Below are positions 27,601 to 36,900 of a DNA stretch of 64,000 nt, in pieces. The stretch is from Siniperca chuatsi (Eukaryota; Chordata; Actinopteri; Centrarchiformes; Sinipercidae), in assembly GCF_020085105.1 (NCBI RefSeq), contig NC_058051.1, positions 18,450,455 to 18,514,454 of the forward strand, given 5' to 3'. Below the pieces are notes generated by a model. It saw only the letters and a list, made by a program, of their open reading frames with translations, searched no databases and was not told where the DNA came from. Within the stretch, counting starts at the first letter, position 1. Every line of letters starts with the position of its first letter. A program made the position numbers and the translations under genes.

Positions 27601-27884
27601 ACACAGACGCCCGAATAACTCTACTACGACCACGGTATGAAGGATTAGTTTCTTGTTCATATGCACACGGCTAACGTTACATGAGTTCGAGCTAGTACCT
27701 TACATAATAATTAATCTGCCACACAAACTAAAAGCACAGAGTTTCATTTGTTTAAATAATGTTGCCAAATGATGCCATAAAATCCAGGTGTGCACGCAAC
27801 GCGTGCGCTAGCTTACCGGGCAGGCACCTCTCCATCACCGTGAAGTCCAGACCGTACCCTGTCCGACCTCGGCGCAGGCTCCAT
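7035..27884 (-). CDS. erc2: ELKS/RAB6-interacting/CAST family protein, ERC2-like (5' part of gene; 3' part lies beyond the left edge)
   Basis: ERC proteins are presynaptic active-zone scaffolds that bind RIM, liprin-alpha and bassoon through long coiled coils. Coding exons, all phase-consistent with GT-AG borders: 27817-27884, 24279-25164, 19345-20088, 12734-12808, 9868-10023 and 7035-7202. Family hallmarks are GKTLSMENIQSL and TAMGSSPNI in exon 2, ERQAKELFLLRKT in exon 3, KTRALQTVIDMKDTKI across exons 4-5, and LQTKLETLTNQNSDCKQHI in exon 6. ERC2-type words (LERNIRDLEDE, YKSHSKFMKTK, NQNSDCKQHIEVLKESL) favour ERC2 over ERC1. The C-terminal two thirds would lie left of position 1; I see none of it in 1-7034. 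The N-terminus and part of exon 3 are unlike mammalian ERC1 or ERC2, so a diverged teleost paralogue is possible. Family certain; paralogue moderately sure. Confidence 0.87.
7203..9867 (-). other. erc2-like intron between exons 5 and 6
   Basis: No coding content recognised. Contains the hAT-like repeat at 7499-7765. Confidence 0.7.
7499..7765. mobile_element. hAT-like MITE, degenerate (about 267 bp)
   Basis: The left end TAGGCGTGGGCAATAT and the reverse complement of the right end, TAGGGCTGGGTAATAT, agree at most positions. The interior is AT-rich. The GGGCAATAT / TACCCAGCCCTA ends resemble common fish hAT-type MITEs and the element at 25506-25832. No clean 8-bp target duplication is visible, so the copy is old or its borders are slightly off. 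Confidence 0.45.
9868..10023 (-). CDS. erc2: erc2-like coding exon 5
   Basis: A 52-residue coiled-coil exon (DTKISSLERNIRDLEDEVQM ... SHSKFMKTK) between GTGCAG| and |GTAGAA, phase 0/0. DTKI, NIRDLEDE and YKSHSKFMKTK match ERC2 better than ERC1, which has DSKISSMERGLRDLEEE. Confidence 0.9.
10024..12733 (-). other. erc2-like intron between exons 4 and 5
   Basis: Intronic DNA with short CA tracts near 11096 and 11210. No other structure seen. Confidence 0.7.
12734..12808 (-). CDS. erc2: erc2-like coding exon 4
   Basis: A 25-residue exon (ELHRRNQLHADPAKTRALQT, then VIDMK) between CCCCAG| and |GTAGGA. It matches the ERC coil segment ELHRR...PAKTKALQTVIEMK and is phase 0 at both ends. The ELHRR spelling, rather than EMHRR, is ERC2-like. 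Confidence 0.88.
14037..14300 (+). repeat. degenerate dispersed teleost repeat
   Basis: Contains CCACTGGAGCAGTTGGGGGT, then TCAGTTGTGGTAATGAGGGA, then GGCAAGCGCTACTC, ending near TAGGCCACCACT. I recall this arrangement from a repeat scattered through percomorph genomes. The copy is truncated and mutated. Recognised from memory of the consensus; not aligned. Confidence 0.5.
16098..16137. repeat. (TG)n microsatellite
   Basis: A 40-bp uninterrupted TG tract in the erc2-like intron. Confidence 0.95.
17802..17874. repeat. compound (AT)n-(AC)n microsatellite
   Basis: 44 bp of AT is followed, after one G, by 28 bp of AC. The AT part is self-complementary. Confidence 0.95.
18578..18615. repeat. (CA)n microsatellite
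   Basis: A 38-bp CA tract in the erc2-like intron. Confidence 0.95.
19345..20088 (-). CDS. erc2: erc2-like coding exon 3, with Pro/Ser-rich insertion
   Basis: The exon encodes 248 residues. It starts as a normal coil (TVQELQEELRAHREMQQQ), continues with about 130 residues rich in Ser, Pro, Asn and Gly (roughly 19,618-20,010), then returns to the conserved coil EENFFRLQSEHERQAKELFLLRKTMEEME...RDESIQRLLEMLQ. Mammalian ERC2 has only about 14 residues where the insertion lies. The donor is GAG|GTGTGT at 19345. The acceptor is a tandem TAG-CAG (20086-20091), so one Gln may be included or skipped. The end (EAEAQLENMHVRE) is shorter than the mammalian segment. Confidence 0.88.
20089..24278 (-). other. 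erc2-like intron between exons 2 and 3
   Basis: Intronic DNA with CA tracts (near 21336 and 21668-21690) and purine-rich runs near 22140-22200. The only possible exon is the microexon at 20208-20231. Confidence 0.65.
20208..20231 (-). CDS. possible 24-nt microexon of erc2-like (PGDIRRNK)
   Basis: A 24-nt, phase-0 segment has a good pyrimidine tract and CTGCAG| acceptor on one side and AAG|GTCTGT on the other. It lies 119 bp upstream of exon 3 and would insert eight basic residues between exons 2 and 3. Neuronal microexons are common in synaptic scaffold genes. I know of no ERC homologue with this peptide, so chance remains likely. Confidence 0.22.
24279..25164 (-). CDS. erc2: erc2-like coding exon 2
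   Basis: The acceptor is CTCTCAG|AAGTC and the donor is CAG|GTGAGA. The first ~120 residues are low-complexity Ser/Pro/Gly/Lys and are not recognisable in mammalian ERCs. They replace the usual RSPRLPRSPRLGHRR basic stretch. Then comes the conserved GKTLSMENIQSL...YATSG...GTMTLGR...TAMGSSPNI block, the first short coil (LQAQVRELQRDNDNLRREL) and the FWSPDVKRDKG...SVLKDQYR segment. The liprin-alpha-binding region of the family begins in this area. Confidence 0.9.
25165..27816 (-). other. erc2-like intron 1
   Basis: Contains the hAT-like MITE at 25506-25832. No further exons recognised. Confidence 0.65.
25506..25832. mobile_element. hAT-like MITE with intact target-site duplication, 327 bp
   Basis: Starts TAGGGCTGG and ends CCAGCCCTA (9-bp perfect inverted ends). 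It is flanked on both sides by the direct repeat CATGGTTCA (25497-25505 and 25833-25841). The 8-bp target duplication of hAT elements is contained in this 9-bp match. The interior is AT-rich and non-coding. Confidence 0.7.
27817..27884 (-). CDS. erc2: erc2-like coding exon 1 with proposed start codon
   Basis: The ATG at 27884-27882 has A at -3 and G at +4. It opens a frame (MEPAPRSDRV...) that stays open for 68 nt to the donor CCCG|GTAAGC at 27817. Spliced to the acceptor at 25164, the frame continues as RSRLPYKK into the exon 2 methionine at 25142. This start adds 31 residues to one placed at 25142. An out-of-frame ATG lies 7 nt upstream and would make a short overlapping uORF. The exon sits in CpG-rich DNA, as expected for a 5' end. 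Inferred from sequence only. Confidence 0.6.
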
Positions 27885-27990
27885 GATCTCATCGGCTCAG
27901 CTCTCTTCTGACCTGTCCTGCCATCGGGTCCTCGTGCGCGCGCTCTCTCAAGCTGGCGCGTGAGCGAGTTACGCGGCGTGGTGGGGCATA
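27817..27990 (-). promoter_or_regulatory. CpG-rich 5' end / promoter-proximal region of erc2-like
   Basis: The block is rich in CG dinucleotides (GCGCGCG, GCGCGT, ACGCGGCG) in an otherwise CpG-poor, AT-rich neighbourhood. It covers the proposed first coding exon and about 100 bp upstream. No TATA motif was evident. Inferred CpG-type promoter. Confidence 0.4.
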
Positions 27991-29407
27991 ATGATTGGAG
28001 GGTTTCTTTTTTTCATACACCTACATGGGCGTCAGTTGGACATGGCACTTGCAAGGTCTTAGCTGCACAAACCCAAATTTGAACAAAATAATTTCCGATC
28101 TAACTTCAAGTAAATAAACAAATGGAATTGCATTCTAATTTTCATACAGACCAGACAACAAATACCCTGACAGACATCAGTAATTTAATCCCATGAAAGT
28201 GAGTTCGTTTATTATATTAGTTTTAGAGACAAGAGAACTAATCTAAAAGTACACCACATGATTGGATAAAGCCACAAATACTTTAGAATACACTAAAAAA
28301 AAAAAAAAGCTGTGGACCTGGGGCAGGGCCCTCCATTGTTCTTTGAGAAGTTTACTTGGTGCCTGCAGCTGTTCAGTTCACTGTTCATTCACTCAATATA
28401 ACTCAGAAAATTATTAAGAATCGATACTTCTGTGTCAGAGGTTTCACTCTCCGAAAAAAGATGCTGTTTATCAGATGGAATTACCAAGCCGCGAGACAAA
28501 AAATGAAACTGGGATCCCAGCAGCCCACAGGCTAAAATTAGTGTAAGGTGCAACAAGCTGCAGTGGCCAAGGCAGCATGCCTGGTTGTTGTATGTATTTG
28601 TTTTGCTACTTTCAATGTTTTTGCATGCACTTCTGTCACTTGTCTTTCAATCTCCTCTTCTGGTCAGCAGCCTGACATGTTATTTGCAAATTGGTGCAGA
28701 CCTGTCCCAAGTTTCCGTCTTAAACTTGTGAAACTGTTTAAGAGGAAACTGTGAGACATCACAGGTGACTTATGTTACTTTGAGTGGGTGTAGCAGGTGA
28801 AGTTGTTCTTCATCTGTAACCTGTAAGAAATAATCATCAGTTTCATTTCCTCCCTACTAGAGAGAAGTGAAATTTTGAGATTGAGGGTGGGGGTGTTTTG
28901 TATGCAGGCACACTACATCACTCCCTTGTAATACTACTCAAGTGAAATCAAGTCAATTTTATTTGTATAGTCCAATATCAATGTCAATGTACAGTGTCTC
29001 AATTAACTTTGCAGCCCACAATAGCAACATGTTCCTACCCAGCCCAAGTTCTCTGAAGACAAGGATTAACTCACTAAAAAGAAACAAAAAATGAAAAAAC
29101 TTAAATTAAATAAAAGAACCAACATCAAATTTGTACAATATATAATACATAATTTGTATAATATATGTCAGATAAAACAACAGAACACAATCTTTAAAAG
29201 TAAAATATTTACATGGAAGAGCTGTTAGTTTAGTTTAGTTTCAAAAATGATAGTTACATATTAAAAAACATCAAACAAGTATCTTAACATATGTGACAAT
29301 TAAGGGTAGGTTGAGTTTGTCAAAATGAGGTCATGGGAAGATGACAAAATTCTTAATGACAAGGGCATTTTTCACTGAAGTGCTCTCTATCAGCCGTTAA
29401 AAGATAG
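27885..29407. other. intergenic region between erc2-like 5' end and tlr9 3' end
   Basis: Starts CpG-rich and becomes AT-rich. It must hold the erc2-like promoter and the tlr9 3' UTR, because both genes are on the minus strand in tandem. A dispersed repeat lies at 28950-29100. No gene recognised. Confidence 0.6.
28950..29100 (+). repeat. degenerate dispersed teleost repeat
   Basis: The motif TCAATTTTATTTGTATAGTC, followed by CAATATCA and later by ACTCACTAAAAAGAAAC, resembles a 3'-tail repeat widespread in fish genomes (commonly TCAATTTTATTTATATAGCC followed by CAATATCACA). Recognised from memory; not aligned. It probably lies within or just beyond the tlr9 3' UTR. Confidence 0.45.
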
Positions 29408-32400
29408 TCATATAAAACTTTCACTCATGTTGTTGTCATAAAAGTTGAGGTTATCTGACGACAATGCCATTCTCACTTGGTTCCAGAAAAGGGGCTGAGC
29501 CCTTGGGTTTTTTGGCCAGGACAACACAGACTTTCTGCACAACCTTTTCCTCAGCTGAAGGTACTTCAGTTTGGGAAACATCTCATCCAACAGAACCAGC
29601 ACAGCTGCATCCACCTTGTTTGGATAATATCAGAGATAATTAAGTGTTGGCAGCAACTCAGAGGGGGTAATATTCACACCCACAAAATGCACAGGAAAAT
29701 AAAAAAGGTAGTTTTACTAACCTTCTCATCCAGAAGCCGCTGCTGAACCATGAAGAAAGCCTGGCGGATCACACCATTCACTGTCTCATTGCCAGTAGCG
29801 CCACTGGAAAGCACAAACACTGTCTTCACACTGTTGTAGACAGCATTATGTAGATTTTCAATACATGAAAGCCCAGGAATCCAGTCCCTCTCCTCTAAAC
29901 ACAGACAAAACCTCCTGTGACCTGAGTTCTCCAGATTGACAGTTAACTCTTTGTAGACCCAATCCCTCACAGCCTGGTTCCTCGTGTCAAACACCACAAA
30001 AGCATCATAGTGATTATGTGAATCACTACCAGCCAGCTGGGTGTAGCCCTTATATCCTGCCCAGAGTACCTGTAAGCAATACCACAGATCCCAGCCATAG
30101 AGATGCTTCAGTAGGGGCAGAACAGTGAAAGTCACAGCCAAGAAGGAACAGACGAGGGAGGCTAAGCTACCATATATGTCCTGGCAGGAACGCTGGTCCA
30201 TTGACAGTATACTCTCGCCCTGTTGGGACTCTGGGTACTCACAGTGTATATGTGTGGTGAGATAAGGAATCTCTACAGGAGTAGTACGCAAGAAGTCCGC
30301 AAACCAAGATGTATCACAGTCACATTTAAAGGGGTTGGCATGCAGAGTGAGTTTCTGAAGGGCACTGCCATTTTTAAAGGGGGCAGGGAGAAACTGATGG
30401 TTCAACTCTCTGATCTGATTGTGGCTGAGATACAGATATTGCAAGGATTTCGCCTTACTGAAGAAATCCTCAGGAATAAAACTAAAGCGATTGTGACTGA
30501 GGTCCAAGAGAGAAAAATTTGCTCCAAATTCTATGACTTTATGAGGCAAGTAAGAGAGGAAGTTTTGACTGAGGTCCAGGTGACGTAAGTTGCTGAGTGC
30601 TGAGATGTTTTGCCATGGGAAATAGTTCAGCAGATTGTTGCTGATACTGAGAGCCTTAATGCTTTCTGGTAGGTTACACAGCACATCTGGTGAGATTAAT
30701 GTCAGTTCATTGGAGGAGATGTCCAGGTAGATGAGGTTTGTCAGGTTTTGGAAGAAATTAGTGTATTTGTTGTTATCAGACTCCCACATAATGTCCAGGT
30801 GGTTTCCATAGAAGTAGAGGTACTTCAAAGATCTGCTGATCAGCCTTTGATCTATTCGCATCCCAATGCCATTGTTTGCCAGACTTAGGACTTCCAAGTT
30901 AGTCAGATTATGAAGGAACTCGAAACGATGGCCCATGCCCCTCATCTTGAAGTGAAACTCATTGTTACTAATGTCTAATACCTTCAGAGTGGTTTTAAGC
31001 TCACTGAAAGCCTCTTTATAATACAGATCAAGTCTATTGTATGACAAATTAAGAAAAACTAAATTTTTCATGCTATCAAACATTCCACTCTTCAATGCCT
31101 GGCTCATGTAATTGAAGGAAAGGTCTAAACAAACAGCATTTTCCATGCCTACAAACACCTCTTTGTTGAGAGACAGAATGTCATTTTGAGACAGGTCAAA
31201 TGTCAGTTTATGTCGGCAGGATTGTTTTTTAAAGTCCCACAGTGATGGAAATTGTGACACATTGTCCTCCAACTTTTCCAGCGTGTTTGACTGGTTGGAT
31301 TCCCAGATGTCACTTCCAGATGTCACTTCTCGATCTATTAGCATAAGGGGTGAGTCAGGAAAAATCTGTGTACGCAAGTTCTGGTTCTGACAGCTTTCCT
31401 GTGCTGCAATCTCAGATGACGGACTCGAGCAGCATGGAAGGAAATTAAGCATGTTTTGGGAGAGGTCAATATCAATGAGAGACGGTAACTGTTTCAGAGC
31501 TTTCAAGTTGCAAGTATTGATGAAGTTCATTCTCAGTTCTAGTTTCATTAGGTTTTCAAGTTTGGACAGAACATTAAGGCTCTCTCTTGAAAGCACATGG
31601 AAAAAGTTACCACTCAGAAGAAGATATTGTAGACCAGATATATTGGCAATATGTGGGGAGAGGATCAATTCCTGAAATGTCTTCAGTGGTTCATAGTTAT
31701 AGATAAGGCTTATCCAATTGAGGCCCTTCAGCTCTGCAAAGAAGGTGCCATTACGTATAGCATATGCCAGGAGGTTGTCAGAGAGGTCCAATCTCTTTAA
31801 ATTTCTCAAAGGTCGGAAAAGACCCTCTGGAAATGTTTTCAGAGAGTTTCCTCGCAAGCTTAGGTAGGTGATGGAGCTGTTCTCAGCATAGAATGAGTTT
31901 GGATGTAGGTATAGAGGGAGATTATGTGGGCAAGGAAAGCAGGGCCTGGCTGCATGGTCACAACGCTGGCAATTCCACTCCAAATTCAAATACTTGAGGA
32001 TAGTCAGGTTGGCAAAGGCTCCTTCTAAGACCTCTGTGATTGTATTCTCTCTTAAATCCAGACTCTCCAGTGAGGGTGGCAACCCTTTAGGGATAGATGT
32101 GAAATTATTATACCCTAAGGTAAGGTTTTTGAGTTTAGGGAGCTCTCTGAAAACCCTCTCGCTGATGTAAAAGGACTGGTTGCAAGGATTTGCATAAAAG
32201 CAGTTCCTGGCGAGGAAGAGCTCTTCGAGATGTGGAGTTTTTAAAGGGTGGAAAATGTGGAAGATGCAATTATTCTGTAGATCAAGAACCCTCAGGCTTT
32301 CAGGTAACCATGGTATAGAGGTGAGGCTGTTTCCTGACAGATACAAAAATTGAAGCTTCAGTAGGCTCTTGAAGGCATAATAGTGGATCTCCATCTTGCA

Positions 32401-33000
32401 TGAGCTGTCCTCCAAAGCTCTCAGGTGACCTGGTTGACAATTCCCTATTATTGTCAGAGTGTGAAGGTTTGGGGCACCTGATAAAGCATGCTGCCCCACT
32501 TGCTGTATCTTAGTCCGACTTAAATTGAGTGACACTACAGTGGTAGACTTGATGAAGGGGACATGCTTGAGTGGTCTGTCATGGCAGTCTACTGTGGTGG
32601 TATTCACATCAGTGTCACATGGCAAGAAGATGGTATTTATGGTCCTCACAAATGGAAGAAGCTGACAAAGGATGAGGATGTTTTTCAACATAGCCTGAAA
32701 AAAATAAACTTCATTTCAGTTGTTTGTTGATCGTTCAGAAGATGTAGTCTGAGCAGACAATTTAATTTGCATAAGATCAAGCATTATTCAGTACATGTTC
32801 ATCAATATCACCCTGTATATCAAACTGTTAAAGCAGCTACTAAAAAAAACTGCTAAATAAATCACTTTCACAAGCTTTTCCAGTCAGCCATTTCTGTGCT
32901 TATAATGTAACAATAGAGTAGGTACATAAAAATGTAGTACATTTTTGATGGCAGAATAAAATGTTATCTCACTTACCATAATAGGTGTAGCATGTATCAT
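29408..33000 (-). CDS. tlr9: Toll-like receptor 9
   Basis: Endosomal receptor for unmethylated CpG DNA that signals through MyD88. Exons: 32977-33000, 29722-32694, 29408-29614 (introns 282 and 107 bp; GT-AG), giving 1067 residues. In order: signal peptide (LKNILILCQLLPF), a long LRR ectodomain, the cysteine cluster CQRCDHAARPCFPCP, which matches the TLR9 spacing, the TLR7/8/9-type undefined Z-loop near residues 440-510, a CDCDTSW LRRCT module, a transmembrane helix near residue 855, and a TIR domain from about residue 904 (YDAFVVFD) with box 2 RDWIPG and final FW. The start MIHATPIM in exon 1 is in frame with exon 2; the exon 2 ATG at 32691 is an alternative. Processing by endosomal proteases at the Z-loop is known for the family. 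Confidence 0.95.
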
Positions 33001-33110
33001 GCATTCATCCAGAAGAAGCAATCTTTAATCCAGGTGGAGAGAAAACGTTTGTGCCACGACAAGTAACTGGAGCCATTTATACAGAAGTGAAAGCATGTAG
33101 TCATTTATAC
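33001..33110 (-). promoter_or_regulatory. putative tlr9 core promoter
   Basis: On the minus strand TATAAAT occurs at 33081-33075 and again at 33109-33103. The nearer copy would place the start near 33045-33050 and give a 5' UTR of about 50 nt before the ATG at 33000. Between the two lies AGAAGTGAAA (plus-strand reading, 33083-33092), close to the PU.1/IRF composite motif GGAANNGAAA. Motif reading only. Confidence 0.35.
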
Positions 33111-33920
33111 AGCAGCCCATTGCAAATCATGTGACCTAAGTCAAATCTATGAGGGGTGTCAGATACAGATATCACCTCAAACATCTGATTTAAAAAAAAT
33201 GGTTTCACAAACAGTATTTTCCTTTATGACCACTTTAGAATATATGAATAGTCAAAATGACTTAATGCTTTCCTTTTCCGACTGTAGAGACAGACCAAAA
33301 GAAAGGGCAGAGAGAGGAGAGGGTTTTTTTCCACATTGGTGGACAAAGTTGGGTGGAGAAAGGGTATAAGGAAGTTAATATACCACTTAACCACCTGCTT
33401 CAAAAATCCTTTTCAATCTGAACAAATGCCCATGTATCCAAAGATTCATCCCACACTGGTAGTGTTTTAACAATCGCTTTATTAAGTGCACTGTATGAAC
33501 AAATCAAAACAGTTTTAACTTTGTTAATTTAACCTCAAACACAACTAACACACTGAAAAGCCCTTTATTTTCTGTGTGTATGTAGACTGCAAAAGAAAAA
33601 AACTATCATTACAATGTCTTTCTGATTACAATCAAAACTGCTTTTATTCGAGTGCTGCGTTAAAACAATTATTTTCCCATCCACTTATTGGAAGTAATCA
33701 TGGCAATCAACATAGCCACAGATAAATTACAAGTAAAGTACAGTTATACAAAGTGTGTTCTGGTTGGAGAGCAATTTCAATGCTTTGGCTTTGGATTGGA
33801 CCTCACACTGTCCTGGAAACAGGAGCGGAATATCCCTTACACACAGTAGTGTCCTGCTGTCTTTTCCTGGCTGCAACAACAGCATTAGCAAACTACCATG
33901 TATTTATCTGATATTTACCA
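33111..33920. other. tlr9 upstream region and apeh 3' UTR
   Basis: No coding content. The apeh transcript probably ends just left of the signal at 33643-33648. The rest would be tlr9 upstream sequence. AT-rich. Confidence 0.5.
33643..33648 (-). terminator. apeh polyadenylation signal (AATAAA)
   Basis: TTTATT on the plus strand is AATAAA on the minus strand, 273 bp past the apeh stop codon. A second possible signal lies near 33478. Confidence 0.45.
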
Positions 33921-36900
33921 TCACTGATACAAGTGTTGAATTATCCACAGAGCGATGTTCATAAAGCCATCAGACTCAGCATCCACCTTGGAGAGAGAGT
34001 GATTGTTCCCTGGGTACCACAGCAACCTAAACAACACACATCAGAGCATTAGTGAATGAACAATAAAATCCCTGTTTATGCAATGCATATCTGACATAAC
34101 CAATAAAACATGTTACTTAGACAAGCTGCTTACCGGACTGGGACCTTCTTTGCTTTCAGAGCTCTGTAATATTCAATCCCTTGCTTGTTAGGTACACGCT
34201 TGTCATCTTCCCCTAAGGTGAGCAATACTGGTGTCTGTACCTAGATGAGAGATCATCTTAGGTTACTGCATTGCGTAACAACACCAAAGAAGTCACATAC
34301 ACACAGTCAAAAGACATACACAGAAATGTGTATGTCTCACTCATACCTGTGTGACGTGTTTAATGGGGGACTTGTTCAGCATCTGTTCCCAAACGGCAGG
34401 GTCAGGTAGACAGTCTGCACTGTAGTCGTAGCCAGCCTCAACCATGCACCTGCAAAAATCATAGTTAAACATCAACAGGAAGAAATAAAATAAAAATCAC
34501 TGAATGGCTTTGAGGTCTTTTGTTCCTGCAGTGTTTGTGTGCATTATTGAACACTTCCTTCCCTGACAGTGAGGCAGACACATGCCCTTTATCCCACTCA
34601 CTGCTGTCAGAGTCGAATGTCAGGGGTACAAATGATAAAACAACAAAAGGTGGGTGGTTGTACACGACTGACGAAATGAGTGAATAAATGTGGGCAAGAG
34701 TGTGGGAATGTGCATGCCAAGATGTACCAGTCTGGGATGTCTGTGCTGCCAATCATAGAGGCCAAATTGATGACGGGGTTGCGAGCCACACAGGCCTTGT
34801 AGAACCCTGGGAACTGGCCAATCAGATGACAGGCCAGGAAACCACCATGGGAGCCCCCAGAAACTGCCACCTTCTGCATGTCAAACCCGCCACCTTTCAG
34901 AACACTTTCAACAGCAAGCTGGTGGGAAGAAAAACATGGAAAAACTGTAAAAAAACATCTGTTCATCAGCAAATCAGAAATTGGGGGAGCGAAAAGAAAA
35001 AAGAACATCAATAAAACTACTGCTGTTATGAGCCATGACTTTAACAGAAACTATGGCGACTAACCTCAACTAAATATAGAAACCATTTAAATCAACAGTA
35101 TATATAAGATATCACTATAATGCAACACTGGAAGTCATTTTTACCATTAAGAGCAAAAGAAACCTTTATAGATAAATAATTTCATCACTCGAAAAACTCG
35201 ATGCTCATAATTTTTAAACATCAACTGCTGCTCTGTCAATGTTAGTTGCTTTACTCTTACTTGAACATCTTTGACGTCCTGGGTGCCAATATTGCCAGGT
35301 AATGAGAAGATACTGTCCTGGCCGTAGCCGAGAGAGCCACGATAGTTTACTAAGAAAAAAAGAAAAGAAAAAAAGCATACAAAAAAAAAAAACACATTAC
35401 CATCTATGTATCAGCGCTAGATATTATGGTGTATTTTTATACAGTTAACACAAATTTTTTAAAGCTGACAGCAACCTAGAAATGATCAAACAGAAGGTTA
35501 CCGGTTCAAACCTTTGGCCAACTGAAAAAAACCTGGTCAAGAAAAGTGAATCAGTCACTCTTTTTGTGGCCTCAGTGAGACTACAGTCAGACTACCACCT
35601 TGAGCAGACTCAGATATACTGAGCATGCTACAACTTCCCCAATTAAACAAAACTAAAGAACCTATTAAAACAAAAAAGCATAGCATTTTTATCCATTTAT
35701 TCATGCTCCACAGTTGAATAGGATGGATGAAATTGTACATACAGGCCAAAGAACAGCAAGTATGGCTGCACAATACATGAAAACTAGGCCAAAAATTTCA
35801 AGGAGAGACACTCTAAGTATTCAACAGTCCATTAGCTAGAATAGTTTTGCACTGAAAGCAATTTCTATCATAACCAGTTGTGATTGGTTATGCCTGTGAG
35901 CAGCGTGTTCCTGAAGTAAATGAGAGTTCTTTAAATGTTCACAAGATAGGAAAAAAATATATAAAGTGGCTAAGGAAATGTGTAATAAATAAAACTTTTT
36001 CTAGTTTGAGAGCCTAGCACTTACCCAGTAATACAGCAAAGCCCATCCTGCACAGCACAGAAGAGGACAGAAGCCAGTCAGCTACAATCACTGAGTGAGG
36101 ACCCCCTAAATGAAAGAAACCACTTATGTAAAATACAGATTGACAGTTTGTACTAAAAGCTATCTGTGTCTTTATGTGCTTAGTCCTGTGAGCCGTAAAT
36201 GCCACAAATAATATTACATGTAGAATCAAAATATGTGAAACATCTCAAGACTGTTATTAAAGATCATTCTTGATTTTGAGAATATGATTACTATCGTCAT
36301 AGCAACCACTGTTGGCAATGCCAATCTTATCTGTAGCAGTAGCTCTTGACTGAACAGATACAAATCCAAACACAGATTCACAGATTCAAACCTAAAAATA
36401 AATTCAGCATGGATTAATAACACATGTTTCTTACTTCCAAATGTAGGCATATTATGTATCAATATAGAACATTTCTAATATCTATTTTGCTTTTTTGGGA
36501 TACTACATTAAGTCAATACTGTATAACAATTAACCATTGTGCAACACTACCATTTTCATTTAGTTTGCACAGTAGAGAACCATAATGAGAGCAACCAACC
36601 ATGAGGAGTGACAATAAGAGGCAGCTTCACTCCATCCTTAACCTCCTTTGGTTTGATCAGCAAAGCTTCAAAATCAAGGCCAGCTAGAATATAGAAAAAT
36701 TAGTTAGTCCCATTAAGATTACATACGCTGTTCTTCATGTGTCCCATAGACTGCAAAATCTTTTCAACCCTCCATAAACTTGACTATTATTTTTTCGGAC
36801 TTAAAACAAAACAGTCACCTCAGGAGCTTCCTCCTGTAAACTCCTTTATGCCTTCTCCTGTAAACGCAACTGTACTGCTACTTATACTACCTAATTTATT

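Noticed and set aside
29674-32691. Single-exon tlr9 of 1005 residues
   Set aside because: The last 15 codons are intron 2 read-through. The conserved C-terminal TIR part lies in the exon at 29408-29614, so the spliced form is the main call.
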